From: Adiantum capillus-veneris
Lineage: Eukaryota > Streptophyta > Polypodiopsida > Polypodiales > Pteridaceae
Direction of reading: 5' to 3'
Assembly (NCBI GenBank): GCA_014529385.2
Contig: CM043950.1
Span: 154,980,045 to 155,044,044, forward strand
Length of the DNA: 64,000 nucleotides
A program made the position numbers and the translations under genes. The notes under the pieces are model-generated. The model did not search any database. It was not told the origin of the DNA and saw only the letters and a list, made by a program, of their open reading frames with translations. Below, piece after piece: positions 1-9,587 of the stretch (positions are counted from its first letter, which is position 1; the number at the start of each line of letters is the position of its first letter).

Positions 1-164
1 TAAACCTAAATAAACCTAAGTCTAATCTAATATAACATTAATCTAAATCTAACGTAAATTATGTTATATTAAAAACAAAGAACTAAACTAACAGGGATTA
101 TAAGAACCTTAAAACTGATTTAATACATAATTTTTCACATAACTCGGCAAGAGTTGACATTCTC
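1..164. repeat. Degenerate TAAACCTAAA/TCTAATCTAA repeat
   Basis: AT-rich sequence built from short variants of CCTAAA, TCTAA and CGTAAA. The same texture returns at 498-640. It faintly resembles degenerate plant telomere repeat (CCCTAAA), but no run of perfect units is present. No coding signal is seen. Confidence 0.6.
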
Positions 165-497
165 ATCACTAAAGATGTGAGAGTTAACTTCCGGCGGTGA
201 CGCTGCCTCATCTCCATCCACATCTGACTACAGCAATTGACCCTTTAGACCGTTCTTGCTCTTGTTACTAACTTTGAAGTTGCTGTTGAATGAGTAGAGG
301 TTGTCTAGATGGTCATTGTGTCGGGGATGTAGTGACTCTTGCCGCCCTGAAGATCCACCTTCTTCCCTATCTTCTGAAGACATTTCACCAGTACTTTTGG
401 ATCGACGGAGCCTACCATGAGTGAAGGCAGCAATACCCTATATTCCATTGAGGGCTTTCTTCACCCGCTTCATGCAGGCATCGCAGTCTATGGAGAC
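165..497 (-). pseudogene. Decayed heavy-metal-associated (HIPP-like) gene fragment
   Basis: Read on the minus strand from 497, the translation gives an HMA-type metal-binding start, VSIDCDACMKRVKKALNGI, with the CxxC metal ligands intact (C-D-A-C). An in-frame TAG follows. After a one-base frame change it continues as VGSVDPKVLVKCLQKIGKKV, which matches the second half of HMA domains in plant heavy-metal isoprenylated proteins (known of the family: VDP...LLKKLxKxGKxxE). Downstream, a basic Asn/Lys/Gly-rich stretch and an acidic stretch resemble the linker of these proteins. No CaaX box is seen. The fragment starts abruptly at 497 beside AT repeats, and the preceding TTAG could be an old splice acceptor. 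The stop and the frameshift make it non-functional. It lies inside what may be the interior of a CACTA transposon. The domain call is fairly sure; the subfamily is tentative. Confidence 0.7.
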
Positions 498-640
498 CTA
501 AATCTAATCTAATATAACGTAAATCTAAATCTAGCGTAAATAAACGTAAATCTAATTAAAAATAAACCTAAATCTAATCTAATTTAACTTAAATAAACCT
601 AAATCTAATTTAACGTAAGTCTACATCTAACCTAATCTTT
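498..640. repeat. Degenerate TCTAATCTAA/CGTAAA repeat
   Basis: Second block of the AT-rich degenerate repeat seen at 1-164; together the two blocks bracket the HIPP-like fragment. From 641 to 880 I see only a short (TG)n tract near 688-715 and no gene. Confidence 0.6.
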
Positions 641-879
641 AACGTCTTTTAGGATAGTTTCCTACGACGTTATAACTCTCTTCTTCTTGTGTGTGTGCAC
701 GTGTGTGGATGTGTGTGCCAATAAAAAGAGATAAATGGTATAACCTTTCTATCACCCATGCCAAGTATGATAGATTGGTTATGCCATTTCCCTCTTGAAT
801 AATAGGTCTTGAGTTCAACTCCTCGTCGGCTAGATCTTTAGGTCTTTTAATTTTAATTAGTTTCCTACGACGTTAAATT

Positions 880-1112
880 AGTTTCTCTCTCTTTCTCTCT
901 CAATGTGTGTGCGTTTTTTTGTTTATGCATGTTTTCTCTCTCTTTTCCTCTCTCAATGTGTGCGTTTTTTGTTTATGCATGTTCTCTCTCTCTTTTCCTC
1001 TCTCAATGTGTGCGTTTTTTTGTTTATGCATGCTCTCTCTCTCTCTTTTCCTCTCTCAATGTGTGTGTGCATTCTTTGTTTATGTATGTGTGTGTGCGTT
1101 TTTGTTTATGTT

Positions 1113-1152
<40 letters not shown>

Positions 1153-1160
1153 AACACTAT
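880..1160. repeat. Minisatellite of about 50 bp with CT and TG tracts
   Basis: Four to five tandem copies of a unit of roughly 48-57 bp: a CTCTCT tract, TCAATGTGTG, a T-run, then GTTTATGCATGT. The last copies drift into (TG)n and then (CT)n at about 1120-1150. All three plus-strand frames stay open here only because the repeat is low complexity; none is a credible gene. Confidence 0.85.
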
Positions 1161-1272
1161 GTGTGTGTGTATGTGTGTGTGTGTGTGAGAGAGAGAGAGA
1201 GGGAGAGAGAAAGAGGGGAAGGGAACATGAGAGTGAGGAGAGGGAAGGAGCATACCTGGCTCTCCTTCCTCT

Positions 1273-1308
<36 letters not shown>

Positions 1309-1310
1309 AG

Positions 1311-1363
<53 letters not shown>

Positions 1364-1370
1364 TTACCTG
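1161..1370. repeat. (GT)n and (GA)n simple repeats
   Basis: Alternating tracts: GT at 1160-1187, GA at about 1188-1212, GT at about 1278-1306 and GA at about 1314-1355. Open frames across this block are artefacts of dinucleotide repetition. Confidence 0.9.
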
Positions 1371-1384
1371 CTCCTTGCTTGAGG

Positions 1385-1568
1385 GCGCCGAAAAACTTAG
1401 ATCTGAGATCTGAGTTTTTGGGCGCTCTCTGTTATTTTTTTAGCCCAGTCGGCGTCGCTATGAGCGTCGCAAATTTACTTGTAAATTTGCGACGCTCATA
1501 GCGACGCCGGGATTTTTTTTTGAGCGTCGCTGTGTGAGCGTCGCTAATATGAATAGCCTCTTGTAGTG
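1385..1568 (-). mobile_element. CACTA-type DNA transposon terminus
   Basis: Read on the minus strand from 1568, the sequence begins CACTACAAGAGGC, the hallmark terminus of plant CACTA (En/Spm) elements. It continues with repeated AGCGACGCTC sub-terminal motifs (at about 1524-1552 and 1451-1508), as expected for transposase-binding sub-terminal repeats. A near-perfect palindrome (1451-1508) and a weaker inverted repeat (1385-1425) lie in the same block. The terminus interrupts the RNase H reading frame of the gypsy element that starts at 1569. The partner terminus was not found in 1-1384, so either the element extends beyond the window start or this is a truncated end. No transposase is visible. 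Confidence 0.75.
1451..1508. repeat. Perfect 28-bp-arm palindrome
   Basis: Arms 1451-1478 and 1481-1508 are exact reverse complements separated by TT. The arm begins GGCGTCGCTATGAGCGTCGC. It forms part of the CACTA sub-terminal region and would form a very stable hairpin. Confidence 0.95.
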
Positions 1569-2540
1569 AAGAGATAAGAAAATCAAACCTTGATAGGATA
1601 CCACTCCACCTGGCTTGGCGACGATTCAAGACGCGGGATGCCATGAAGTATTCCAAATTCTTGTGATCCGTATAGACAATAATCTTATGAGGAGCTCCTT
1701 CAAGTAGGTGACGCCAAGTGTCGAAGGAGTCGATGATTGCTAAGAGCTCTTTGTCATGGATTTCATAATATCTGCAGCTGAGAACTTGCGGGAATGAAAA
1801 GCCACTAGATATACTCGACCATCCTCTCCTACTTGGGATAGAATAGCACCAAGGGAAAAATCTGAAGCGTCTGTTTCTAGGATGAAAGGCTTTGTAGGAT
1901 CTGCGTGAATTACAATGGGTGCGGTCGTGAGAGCTTGCTTGAGAGTCTGAAATGATTTCGCGGCCTCTGAGTCCCAGACAAACTTATTATGGCCTGTCAA
2001 CCTTGTGAGTGTTGTAACCACCTTGGAGTATCCCTGTATAAAGATACGATAAAAATTTGCAAATCCGAGGAAACGTTGAACATCTCTTACCGAGGTGGGT
2101 GTCTCCCAATCAAGGATGGTTTGAACCTTCTTTGGATCCATGGAGATTCCCTTTTCAGAAATTACATAACCAAGAAATTCCACCTTAGATTGATGAAAAG
2201 AGCACTTCTCCAACTTTGCATATAACCCTGATGCACGAATCTTTTCAAGCACTATTCGTACATGGTGCTCATGCTCTTCTTGATCCTTGGAAAATATCAA
2301 GATATCATCCAAATATATTACCACAAAATAATCCAAATACTCTCGAAAGATATCGTTCATTAAATGTTGAAAAACAGCTAGGGCATTTGTGAGGCCAAAC
2401 GGCATGACGGTATATTCAAAGTGGCCATACCTTGTGCGAAAGGCTATTTTCCATTCATCACCTTCTTTGATTCTGACTAGGTTGTAAGCACCACAAAGGT
2501 CCATTTTTTGTAAATATTCTTGCCTTGCTAAGGCACTCAA
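1569..2540 (-). pseudogene. gypsy element 1 reverse transcriptase (C part) and RNase H
   Basis: The main open stretch (2540-1740) carries RT palm motifs: GAYNLVRI, the VMPFGLTNA block, then the catalytic YLDDILIFS. The RNase H start follows ([15 protein letters not shown]). After a break near 1745 the frame resumes with [13 protein letters not shown] and [10 protein letters not shown], typical of gypsy RNase H, and ends at FDFLIS where the CACTA terminus begins. The YxDD aspartates are intact. The N-terminal part of RT is in a different frame (2967-2458), so a frameshift lies near 2500. Confidence 0.9.
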
Positions 2541-2967
2541 GAAGCTCTGGGATCAAGGGAAGGGGATAGTGATTCTTGATGGTGATCTTGTTTAGGCCCC
2601 TATAATCCACACACATCCGGAGAGTTCCGTCCTTCTTTTTTACAAAGAGTATTGGAGCTCTTGCTGCTGGGGACTTTGAATGCCATATGAACCCCTTAGC
2701 AAGATTCTCATCAATATTTTTTTGTAATTCTACCAATTCATCTTGAGATAGCTTGTATATTGGGCCAAAAGGGGGTTGGGTTCCCTCTTGAAGCTCTATA
2801 GCACAATCATAGGGTCGATGCTCCGGTAAGAGGTCTGTGTTCTTCTTCTCAAAAACATCATTGTAATCTTGATATTGACGTGGCAATGCCTCCATAATTT
2901 TTTTTGTCGACGTGTTGGTTGGTGTTGCAAATATCAGGAAAGTTGGATACTTTTTGGCCGCATGCAT
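2458..2967 (-). pseudogene. gypsy element 1 reverse transcriptase (N part)
   Basis: This frame contains the entry region of a gypsy RT: the protease-RT linker ([10 protein letters not shown]), the connecting block ([12 protein letters not shown]), [19 protein letters not shown] (fingers/palm) and [12 protein letters not shown]. It runs into a frameshift just before the palm and continues in another frame in the segment at 2540-1740. Confidence 0.9.
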
Positions 2968-3018
2968 GAAGACCTTGGCTCCAAGATATATAGGCCTATT
3001 ATGCCTTCCCTTCTTCTT

Positions 3019-3567
3019 TTAGACTTTTCGTGGTTCAATTCTCCGAGCCCTCCAATCGATGTCAGGATTATGTAATTCAAGCCATGGTAGCCCAATAACA
3101 ATTGGACTGCTTGGTCTTTGTATAATATTGAACGCTAATCTTGAAACATGCTCCTTCAATGTTACTTCTATGGGGCGAGTTTCATACCTGACATCCCCTG
3201 AAGCGAGAGGATGACCATCAATGACTTCTATAGTTGCTGGATTAGACTTCTCCACAAGTGGTATGACTTTTTCTTTTGCAAATTCTTTGTCCATGAAGCA
3301 CGTTGTTGCGCCTGAATCTAGTAATGCTTCACAATCCATGTGCCTACCCGGCATATGGATCTTGACTGGTAGCATAAAACTTGAAGTGGAATCAGCGGGA
3401 AGAAAGAGACCTTTTTTTGCTTGTCTTTTGTCCAACAGGTCGGTCTCTATTGGGGTTGGACGTCCATGTTTTCCGAACACGTTGAGGCCATTGCACCATG
3501 AACCTTCATCCTTCTCTTCCTTGGACACTGTTGAACTACGTGTCCCTTCTCTCTGCAATACATACAT
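3019..3567 (-). pseudogene. gypsy element 1 aspartic protease
   Basis: Retropepsin-type domain with the active-site motif ALLDSGATTCFMD and a downstream IVIGLPWLELHNPDIDW block, which is the conserved ILG-type strand and W of plant gypsy proteases. It would process the Gag-Pol polyprotein. The N-terminal residues of this frame come from an out-of-frame reading of the gag zinc knuckle, so gag and protease are separated by a frameshift near 3530. Confidence 0.85.
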
Positions 3568-3600
3568 AAGCCATTGATGCGTCGCCTTTGCTTCTCCTAG
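3515..3600 (-). other. gag zinc knuckle of gypsy element 1
   Basis: In a frame different from the protease, the translation reads RRRINGLCMYCREKGHVVQQ followed by CPRKRR. This is a complete CX2CX4HX4C nucleocapsid knuckle. It marks the C-terminal end of gag, and its frame shows where a shift has separated gag from protease. Confidence 0.85.
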
Positions 3601-4457
3601 GCTGAGAGAGGTTGAAACCGTGCTGAATCAATTTTCATGGGCTCAATGCTTGATTCATGGCCCTGTTGAGGTGTGTAGCCAATATGGGTCACTTCTGTTT
3701 GGGGTCATAATGGTGCCCCAAGACGTCTCTCTTGTCTCCACTCAAATAGTCGATTATCACATTCTATTGCTTGAGAGATGAACTCGCTTAGTGTGTGAAC
3801 CTTTGGCACAGTCAATAAAAGATCTTTTATGTCATCCTTTAATCCCCACCGAAATTGGCTAATGAAATATTCCTCATGCCAAGTCAGATCACAAGTGAGC
3901 TATTGAAATTCGGATGCATAGACGGATGCAGGTTTTGATCCTTGGTGGAGATTTGTAAGTTTGGTTTCAGCAACCCTTGCTCTATCAGTATCCCCAAAGG
4001 TTGCAGAGAACTCTCGCACAAAAGCTTCAAAGTCATGAAGGAGAGGAGATTCTTTTTCAAGTAAGGGAGCAAACCAAGAGAGAGCCGTACCCAAAAGGAG
4101 GGTCCCAATAAGGCCTACTTGAGAGGCATCATCTGGATAACGCTCTCGTTGCATTCGAATGAAGAGACGTACTTGTTGGAGAAAACCTCTAAACTTTGAT
4201 TTAGTCCCATCAAATTTTTCAGGCATGCTGATCTTCGGCTCCTTCTTATGTTGTTGAGAATAGCTCGATCTTGCAGCTTGTGCTTGATGTGTGCTTGTCT
4301 CTTGAAGCTCTTGAATTTGACGTTGAAGATCTTGCAACGCCGGTCCCAAGATTAGGGGTTGCCCTGCTTGAATTTGAGCATTACTCTCGTGAAGTTCTTG
4401 TAACTGATCTTGGATGCTTTGCAATGCATTGATGACACCTTCCATCGTCGGCTCCAT
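3600..4457 (-). pseudogene. gypsy element 1 gag
   Basis: The open part (4457-3900) starts at MEPTMEGVINALQSIQDQLQ, a coiled-coil-like, Gln-rich N-terminus. It includes the capsid-type block KISMPEKFDGTKSKFRGFL and a retrotransposon gag core ending ASEFQ, where a stop follows. Past the stop, further gag-like sequence (HEEYFISQFRWGLK) continues toward the zinc knuckle. The start is the first ATG after the presumed primer site. Structural protein of the virus-like particle; broken in this copy. Confidence 0.8.
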
Positions 4458-4479
4458 GGTGGCTTGAGAAGAGTAAGAG

Positions 4480-4495
4480 ATGGTAGTCTTGCCAA
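4480..4495 (-). other. Candidate primer-binding site, element 1
   Basis: Just inside the LTR end (minus strand ...ATAACA, then ATT) lies TGGCAAGACTACC, starting TGG as expected for pairing to a tRNA CCA end. The matching tRNA was not identified. TGGCAAGAC also occurs upstream of the gag of element X (19351-19360), which supports it being a real primer site. Confidence 0.5.
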
Positions 4496-4758
4496 ATTGT
4501 TATGAGCACGTATAGAGCTAGAAGAGAGCAAGAGGAGGTGCTCACAATGTACAAGAACTTGGACTTGATGATAAGCTTAATATTGATTATAAGACTTAAT
4601 ACTTAACTAGATACAAGACTTGGATTACATGACTTGAGTACAAGACAAGGCTTGATTGCAAGGACAAGACTTGAACATAAGAACTAGAAGAGGGATTTCC
4701 TCATAGGAGACTCACAACTGGTGTTGGCAAGACTGACGGACTTGTGGCCCAAGACCCC

Positions 4759-4766
4759 TATTTATA
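4759..4766 (-). promoter_or_regulatory. TATA box of LTR (TATAAATA)
   Basis: On the minus strand the sequence CTAGTATAAATAGGGG lies between the heat-shock-like array and gag. Transcription would start about 30 nt further, near 4730, giving an R-U5 region of roughly 230 nt. Confidence 0.65.
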
Positions 4767-4789
4767 CTAGTGCTTGAGGAGGTTACTTG

Positions 4790-5110
4790 AGGAGGTTAGA
4801 ACTTTCTAGGTTCTTCTTGAGGAGGTTAGAATCTTCTAGAACCTTCTTGATTCTTCTTCAACTTTCTAGAGCCTTCCAAAAACTTCTAGATTCTTCTAAA
4901 ATCTTCTCCAAGCTTCTAGAAACTTCTTGATCCTTCTAGTTCTTCTAGAACCTTGTAGATCCTTCTTCAACTTTCTAGAGCTTTCTAGAAACTTCTAGAT
5001 TCTTCCGGAATCTTCTCCAAGCTTCTAGAAACTTCTAGAATCTCCTTTATACTTTTAGAACCTTCTAGAATCTTCTAGATCCTTCTAGATTCTTCTAGAG
5101 ATTTCTAATG
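4790..5110 (-). promoter_or_regulatory. Long array of heat-shock-element-like TTCnnGAA units
   Basis: About 320 bp dominated by TTCTAGAA and variants with 5-bp phasing of GAA/TTC, the known binding pattern of heat-shock factors. Perfect multi-unit runs include 4829-4846 (GAAnnTTCnnGAAnnTTC) and 5058-5075 (GAAnnTTCnnGAAnnTTC). It lies upstream of the TATA box in the LTR, the position of a U3 enhancer. Heat activation is an inference. Confidence 0.65.
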
Positions 5111-5291
5111 ATGATGTAGGCGATGACACAGGCAATAATGCAGGCAGCGACTTACTCTCAAGCATCCATGACACATGATGCCTATGAATCTTGCATAAAA
5201 AAACCTAATTTGTTTGATGTCTCTGTCTCTGTCTCTTGCCATTAGCAAGTTAGTGGCGGGCTTGTTCACTATACTATAAGAAGAAAATAAC

Positions 5292-5999
5292 AATGTTGCT
5301 TAGTCAACAACTGACATTTGTTGCATGTGTGGTGTGAACTAAATTACTAATATTGTGTGCGTGCCAACGTGAAAGGTCACACACACATAAACATCATTTG
5401 AAGCATCATCCAACTACAAGCTTGGGTGATTGCATTTGGAGATATGCCACCACATGTCGACCCAAGTAGTACCTTTGAGTACATGAAGACCATTTATTTT
5501 CATATTTTAACCTTTTCACCTCCTCAAAATATCCAAATTTATCGGGAAGCTTTTGCCCCGCATTTATTTTGCTTTATGCTATGATCTGGTCTTTCAGACT
5601 TATTCAACCTACATTTCTTACCGCCTCCCAAATTTTGTATTCATGTCTGAACTAGATCATATCCAGAGTTTGGTTTCAATATCAAATGCTCGATCCAAAA
5701 CTTCAGTAAGTCTCCTAGAAGTCTTCATCTCTTTGGGACTCATCATGATTGCCAAAATGGAATGAGTTGGTCACTTTAGAGAGCCACTCTAGTGTTAGTT
5801 TAAGAGTTATTTGTCAGTTCAAACTTCAAACTTTAGACGACAGATTAGACATAGATAGCAAAACTAGAATGGAACTGGAAATGGTAACTAAAATGGAAAT
5901 GACACATATACTGAAACTCGATTGTATTTTGATCAGATCAATACAATTGGATGAATTTTAGTGAGCCCTCAGTGAGCCAAAGTGTTTCTCTAAGATTAT
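5292..5999. other. No recognisable gene
   Basis: Unique-looking AT-rich sequence between two gypsy elements. Two short plus-strand open frames (5553-5765 and 5749-5961) show no motif I recognise and are probably fortuitous. Confidence 0.5.
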
Positions 6000-6108
6000 A
6001 AGCAAAAGAGTACAAGACCACGGTACAATAGTGTCACTCAAAGTCTCTCAAGACATCTCCAAGTCATTTCCCAAAGCATTCCCCGTCAAATGAAGTAATG
6101 ACCTCTAG

Positions 6109-6900
6109 TTATAGGTGCCAAATTGGGTCTCTAACTTGCTTAACATTCTGTCGAGCAACACGAAGCATGTCAAAATGATCTTGGAGAAAATCCTTCACTT
6201 GTTGTATCTTCTCCTTAGCGAACCCCACCGAAACGGGTGATCTAGATTGAAATCCATATAAAAGTATAAATGGACTAACCCTGTAGTCACATGCTTTCAA
6301 CTATTATAAGCAAATTCCAATATAGGTAAGTAGTCTTCCCAATTGGTTTGCTTCTTGCTAACGTACGCTCGTAGCATATCCTCTAGCACTTGATTAACTC
6401 TTTTGGTTTGACTATATGTTTTAGGATGATCAGCCTGACACAGCTCTCCAGAAGTGATTATCAAACTTTCGATCTCTGTCACTAATGGTACTAGCTGGAA
6501 GACCGTAGAGTTTATATATATGCTCTACAAATAATTCCGGTATCTTAACCGTAGTCTTAGTGGGAATGAATCGACCCATCTTTGTGAGATGGTCTACAAT
6601 TACCCATATGGCATCATGGCCACGATTTGTAGTAGGTAGTCCTACTACAAAATCCATAGAGATACTCTCCCAGTTACCTTGTGGAATCTCTAAAGGATGT
6701 AAAAGGCCACCTACCTTAAGGCGCTCTACCTTATAAACTTGGCACTGTAGTTAGTTTAGTACGTACTCTTGAATATCATGATGTAAGCCTGGCCAATAAA
6801 ATTACCGTCAAACTAAGACATACGTCTTACAAATACCTGGATGACCAACGCTTGGACTATCGTGACACTCAAATGAGATTTGGCACCTAGTGTCCGAGTC
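6109..6900 (-). pseudogene. gypsy element 2 integrase
   Basis: Three frames together give an integrase: an H-H-C-C-like region near 6870-6700 with stops, then MDFVVGLPTTNRGHDAIWVI (first catalytic Asp), then the VNQVLEDMLRAYV and WEDYLPILEFAYNS blocks, then the C-terminal part (SPFILLYGFQSRSPVS). The second Asp region (TISDRDRKF) is present. Frameshifts near 6430 and 6300 inactivate it. Confidence 0.85.
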
Positions 6901-6963
6901 CTTTGTCATACATACTCTACCCTTGTGGAGTAAGTAGCCATCATCAATGGAAAAATTCTTACA

Positions 6964-7670
6964 TCACTTAAGCTCTTCCTGAGTAGGGGTGGAGCTCTGT
7001 CTGTTGGAGTTTTCATCTGCGCATGCAGAGCCATGTTGATCTGGTTGTACAGAGACATGTGAGTTTGAGGGATCCCTTTTTAAAACTGCACTCCACAATT
7101 TATTATATGATTGATTTTGTGCACACTTTCCACATAATGAATCCAAAAATCCACTCTTTATTTCCGTGAAAGCAAGTGAATTAATCTGAGGCATCCGACT
7201 TAGTGCATCCGCTACTACATTATATCGCCCCTTGTGATATTGTAGCTTACAATCATAATCTTGAAGGATGTCGGCCCATTTAACTTTACAGCCGTTCAAG
7301 TCTGTTTGCATAGTAAACCATTTGATACTCTCATGGTCAAAAACTACTTCAAACTTGGCACCATATAAATAGTGTCGCCACTTTCGTAAAGCGTGAATTA
7401 TGGCATAGAGCTCTCTCTCTCATAGACAGAATAATTATGTTGAGCTCTATCTAAATTTTTACTTTCAAAGGCTATAGGTCTTCTCTCCTGGAGAAGTACC
7501 GCACCAATTGCTTTATCACTAGCATCAGTCTCTACCACAAATGGCTTAAGTGGGTCAACAATTGCTAGGATGGGAGCAGTGGCTATAGCTACCTTGAGCT
7601 GTTCAAAACTGTATTTTTTGGCTTCTTCCCAAGAAAAGGTCTTACCTTTTTCTTTAAGTTGATCCGTCAT
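6964..7670 (-). pseudogene. gypsy element 2 RNase H
   Basis: The open part (7670-7398) holds the RNase H start, ETDASDKAIGAVLLQE and RPIAFESKNLDRAQHNYSVY. After a frame break, 7311-6964 gives the end of the domain and the tether, including KGRYNVVADALSRMPQ, which is diagnostic of gypsy RNase H. Two frames, so non-functional. Confidence 0.85.
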
Positions 7671-8330
7671 AGAAACAACAATTTTGGCATAATCTAGCCA
7701 TGCCTAAAAATATTTGAAGCTCCTCAACCGTGTTGGGATGTGGCCATCGAAGAATGGTAGCGACCTTGTCAGTGTCCATTTTGATGCCAAAATAAGAGAT
7801 CACATTACCGAGGTAATGTACCTCTGCTTTAAAGAAATCACACTTGCTTTGCTTAGCATACAACACGTGAGCTTGTAGTTGTTCAAACACTAATCGTAAG
7901 TGTTCTATGTGTTCATCTTCAGTTGTACTGTAAATGAGAATGTCATCAAGGAAAACCACAACAAATTTTCCAAGATAGGGATGTAAGACACTATCCATGA
8001 GTCTCATAAATGTAGTTAGAGCATTGGTTAGACCAAAAGGCGTAATAAAAATTTCAAGATACCCGAAGCGTGTTCTAAAGCAGTTTTGAAGATATCTTGC
8101 AAAAAGATACACACCTGGTGGTATCCTAAACGAAGATCTATCTTTGTATAGTATCTTGCACTATGGAGTTGATCAAACAACTCATCCACTTGAGACAGAG
8201 GATACTTTTTCTTGATGGTTATGCCATTTAATCCGCCATAATCTACGCACATGCACATAGTACCATCTTTCTTTTTACCAATAGAATTGGTGATGCCCAA
8301 GGCGAAGTGCTAGGTCTAATGAAACCACAG
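7654..8330 (-). pseudogene. gypsy element 2 reverse transcriptase
   Basis: KKDGTMCMCVDYGGLNGITI and the ARYYTKIDLRLGYHQV block lie in 8300-8028. The palm core with FLDDILIYST and the thumb region are in 8112-7654. The catalytic Asp pair is intact. A frameshift near 8090 separates the two parts. Best match in style is a chromovirus-type RT. Confidence 0.88.
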
Positions 8331-8372
8331 GCGAGGTAGTCAGCCAACTGACTCTCAACCTCCTTGGCTTCT

Positions 8373-9196
8373 TTAGCCACTTATACGATAAGGTGGTTTA
8401 CTCACTGGTTTAGTGCCTGGCAAGACATCTATGCCATGCTGCACATCACGTGTAGGAGGTAAACCCGACAGTAAATCACTTGACAATACATCACTATACT
8501 CCGTGAGTAAGTGAGTCAGCTTTTGCTGTGCAAAAAGAGAAAGTAAACTAGAGTTATGCTGGGATAGAGAATCTTGTAATTCCTGTAATGTTTGTTTTAC
8601 AACAGTTGCACGTTGCTCTATAGAATAAAAATTGAGAGGAATCTTCTTGTCAGATTTGTTAACACTTTGTTTATCATTAGAATTCATTGCACTTTGCATA
8701 CCATTACTAGAATTCACTGCAGTTTGCTCTTGAGAATTCACAAGACTTGGAGACAAGCAGTAACACAAAAAGACTTCATCTATTAAATCTACTTTCTGCA
8801 AAATAGAAAGCTCAGCTGTACATATAAGAGGTGCAGATGGTATATTTTTATCACCAAGCAAAAGCACATGTTTACCATTGGCCATAAAGGATAAGGAGTT
8901 GTGTTCATAACTAGTGTGCAATGTGTTTCCTAAACCATGCAGCCACTCCTGTCCTAAAACTACATCAGCACGGTCCATGTTCATAACTTGAAAGTCAAGG
9001 GTCATTGTATGATCTTGAACAATATGTTGGGATTAAAGCCCAAGTGGCCTCTTATACGAATATGGCCGCCCGCCCGCCTAACTCGCTTATCACTAACTCT
9101 TTGTATATACTCACTTATACTTGTGTGAATAATAAGTTTTGGGAGATAACCCTTCAACGAATTCTCTGCATACTATGTAAGCTCTCTGTCTGTTTA

Positions 9197-9250
<54 letters not shown>

Positions 9251-9500
9251 TCAATCTAAGCTCCGCTCCACTACTTCACAATAAGCTCAACCCCTTGAAC
9301 TACCGTGTCCCATACTTCTTTATCATTGCTAGACATCTGTTAGACCACATACTTGTGAGAGCAGGGAGTTTGTGTAAGCTTCAAATTCTTGACTAGCTTA
9401 TAGTTCAGGAAGTTATGAGTTGCACCGTCATCCACTAAAATACGAACTTGTTATCCGTTAATAGTGCCATGCATGCGAATCAAATCATGGGGGCCAAAGG
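8373..9500 (-). pseudogene. gypsy element 2 protease and linker, split by a solo LTR
   Basis: Upstream of the inserted LTR the frame reads RILVDDGATHNFLNYKLVKN, a retropepsin active site with Asp where Ser/Thr is usual (D-D-G-A). Downstream of the LTR it resumes as MTLDFQVMNMDRADVVLGQE and WLHGLG, the flap and the hydrophobic-GQEWL block. Removing the LTR and one 5-bp target copy gives a continuous frame at the insertion point, so the protease was coding when the LTR inserted. A TAA near 9452 is a separate lesion. Confidence 0.8.
9025..9278 (+). mobile_element. Solo LTR, copia-like, with 5-bp target duplication
   Basis: 254 bp beginning TGTTGGGATTAAAGCCC and ending ...CTACTTCA, flanked by perfect CAATA repeats (9020-9024 and 9279-9283). 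It contains a (TG)n tract at about 9199-9248. The first 20 or so bases resemble the LTR of the copia element at 60086-60309 (TGTTGGGGTATAAAGCCC), so it likely belongs to a related family. Confidence 0.9.
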
Positions 9501-9587
9501 TGGGTTGCCACATTGAAGCAGGCAGACAACACTTGTGCTTTTGTTCCATATGAAGAACCTCTACAACACAATATTTAGGAGATGAAT

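Larger units (their letters stand above)
1569..5291 (-). mobile_element. Ty3/gypsy element 1, 5' half (LTR-gag-PR-RT-RH)
   Basis: Reading on the minus strand from 5291: LTR (4498-5291), probable primer-binding site, gag, a CCHC knuckle, protease, reverse transcriptase and the start of RNase H. It is cut at 1569 by the CACTA terminus. Integrase and the 3' LTR are not in the window. The reverse transcriptase retains the YLDD core and resembles chromovirus-type RTs. Several frameshifts and stops separate gag, protease and RT, so this copy is not autonomous. Confidence 0.9.
4498..5291 (-). repeat. 5' LTR of gypsy element 1
   Basis: The LTR is inferred to run from TGTTAT (minus strand, 5291) to ATAACA (4498): 794 bp with a 6-bp terminal inverted repeat. 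It has the right architecture on the minus strand: an upstream array of heat-shock-like motifs (about 4790-5110), a TATA box (4766-4759), a transcribed leader and then a primer site. The outer edge is tentative because there is no second LTR to compare. Confidence 0.6.

Noticed and set aside
1-640. Possible telomeric or subtelomeric array
   Set aside because: Units resemble CCTAAA only loosely, with no tandem perfect CCCTAAA; ordinary AT-rich repeat is more likely.
903-1501. Three long overlapping plus-strand open frames rich in Ser/Leu/Cys/Val and Arg/Glu
   Set aside because: They exist only because CT, GT and GA repeats contain no stops; no domain is seen and all frames are equally open.
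5553-5961. Two overlapping 70-codon plus-strand frames
   Set aside because: No domain, no third copy, no splice or promoter support; lengths equal to the small ORFs are coincidental and the sequences are unrelated.
9005-9259. 84-codon plus-strand frame
   Set aside because: It is the solo LTR plus its TG repeat read through; no gene.
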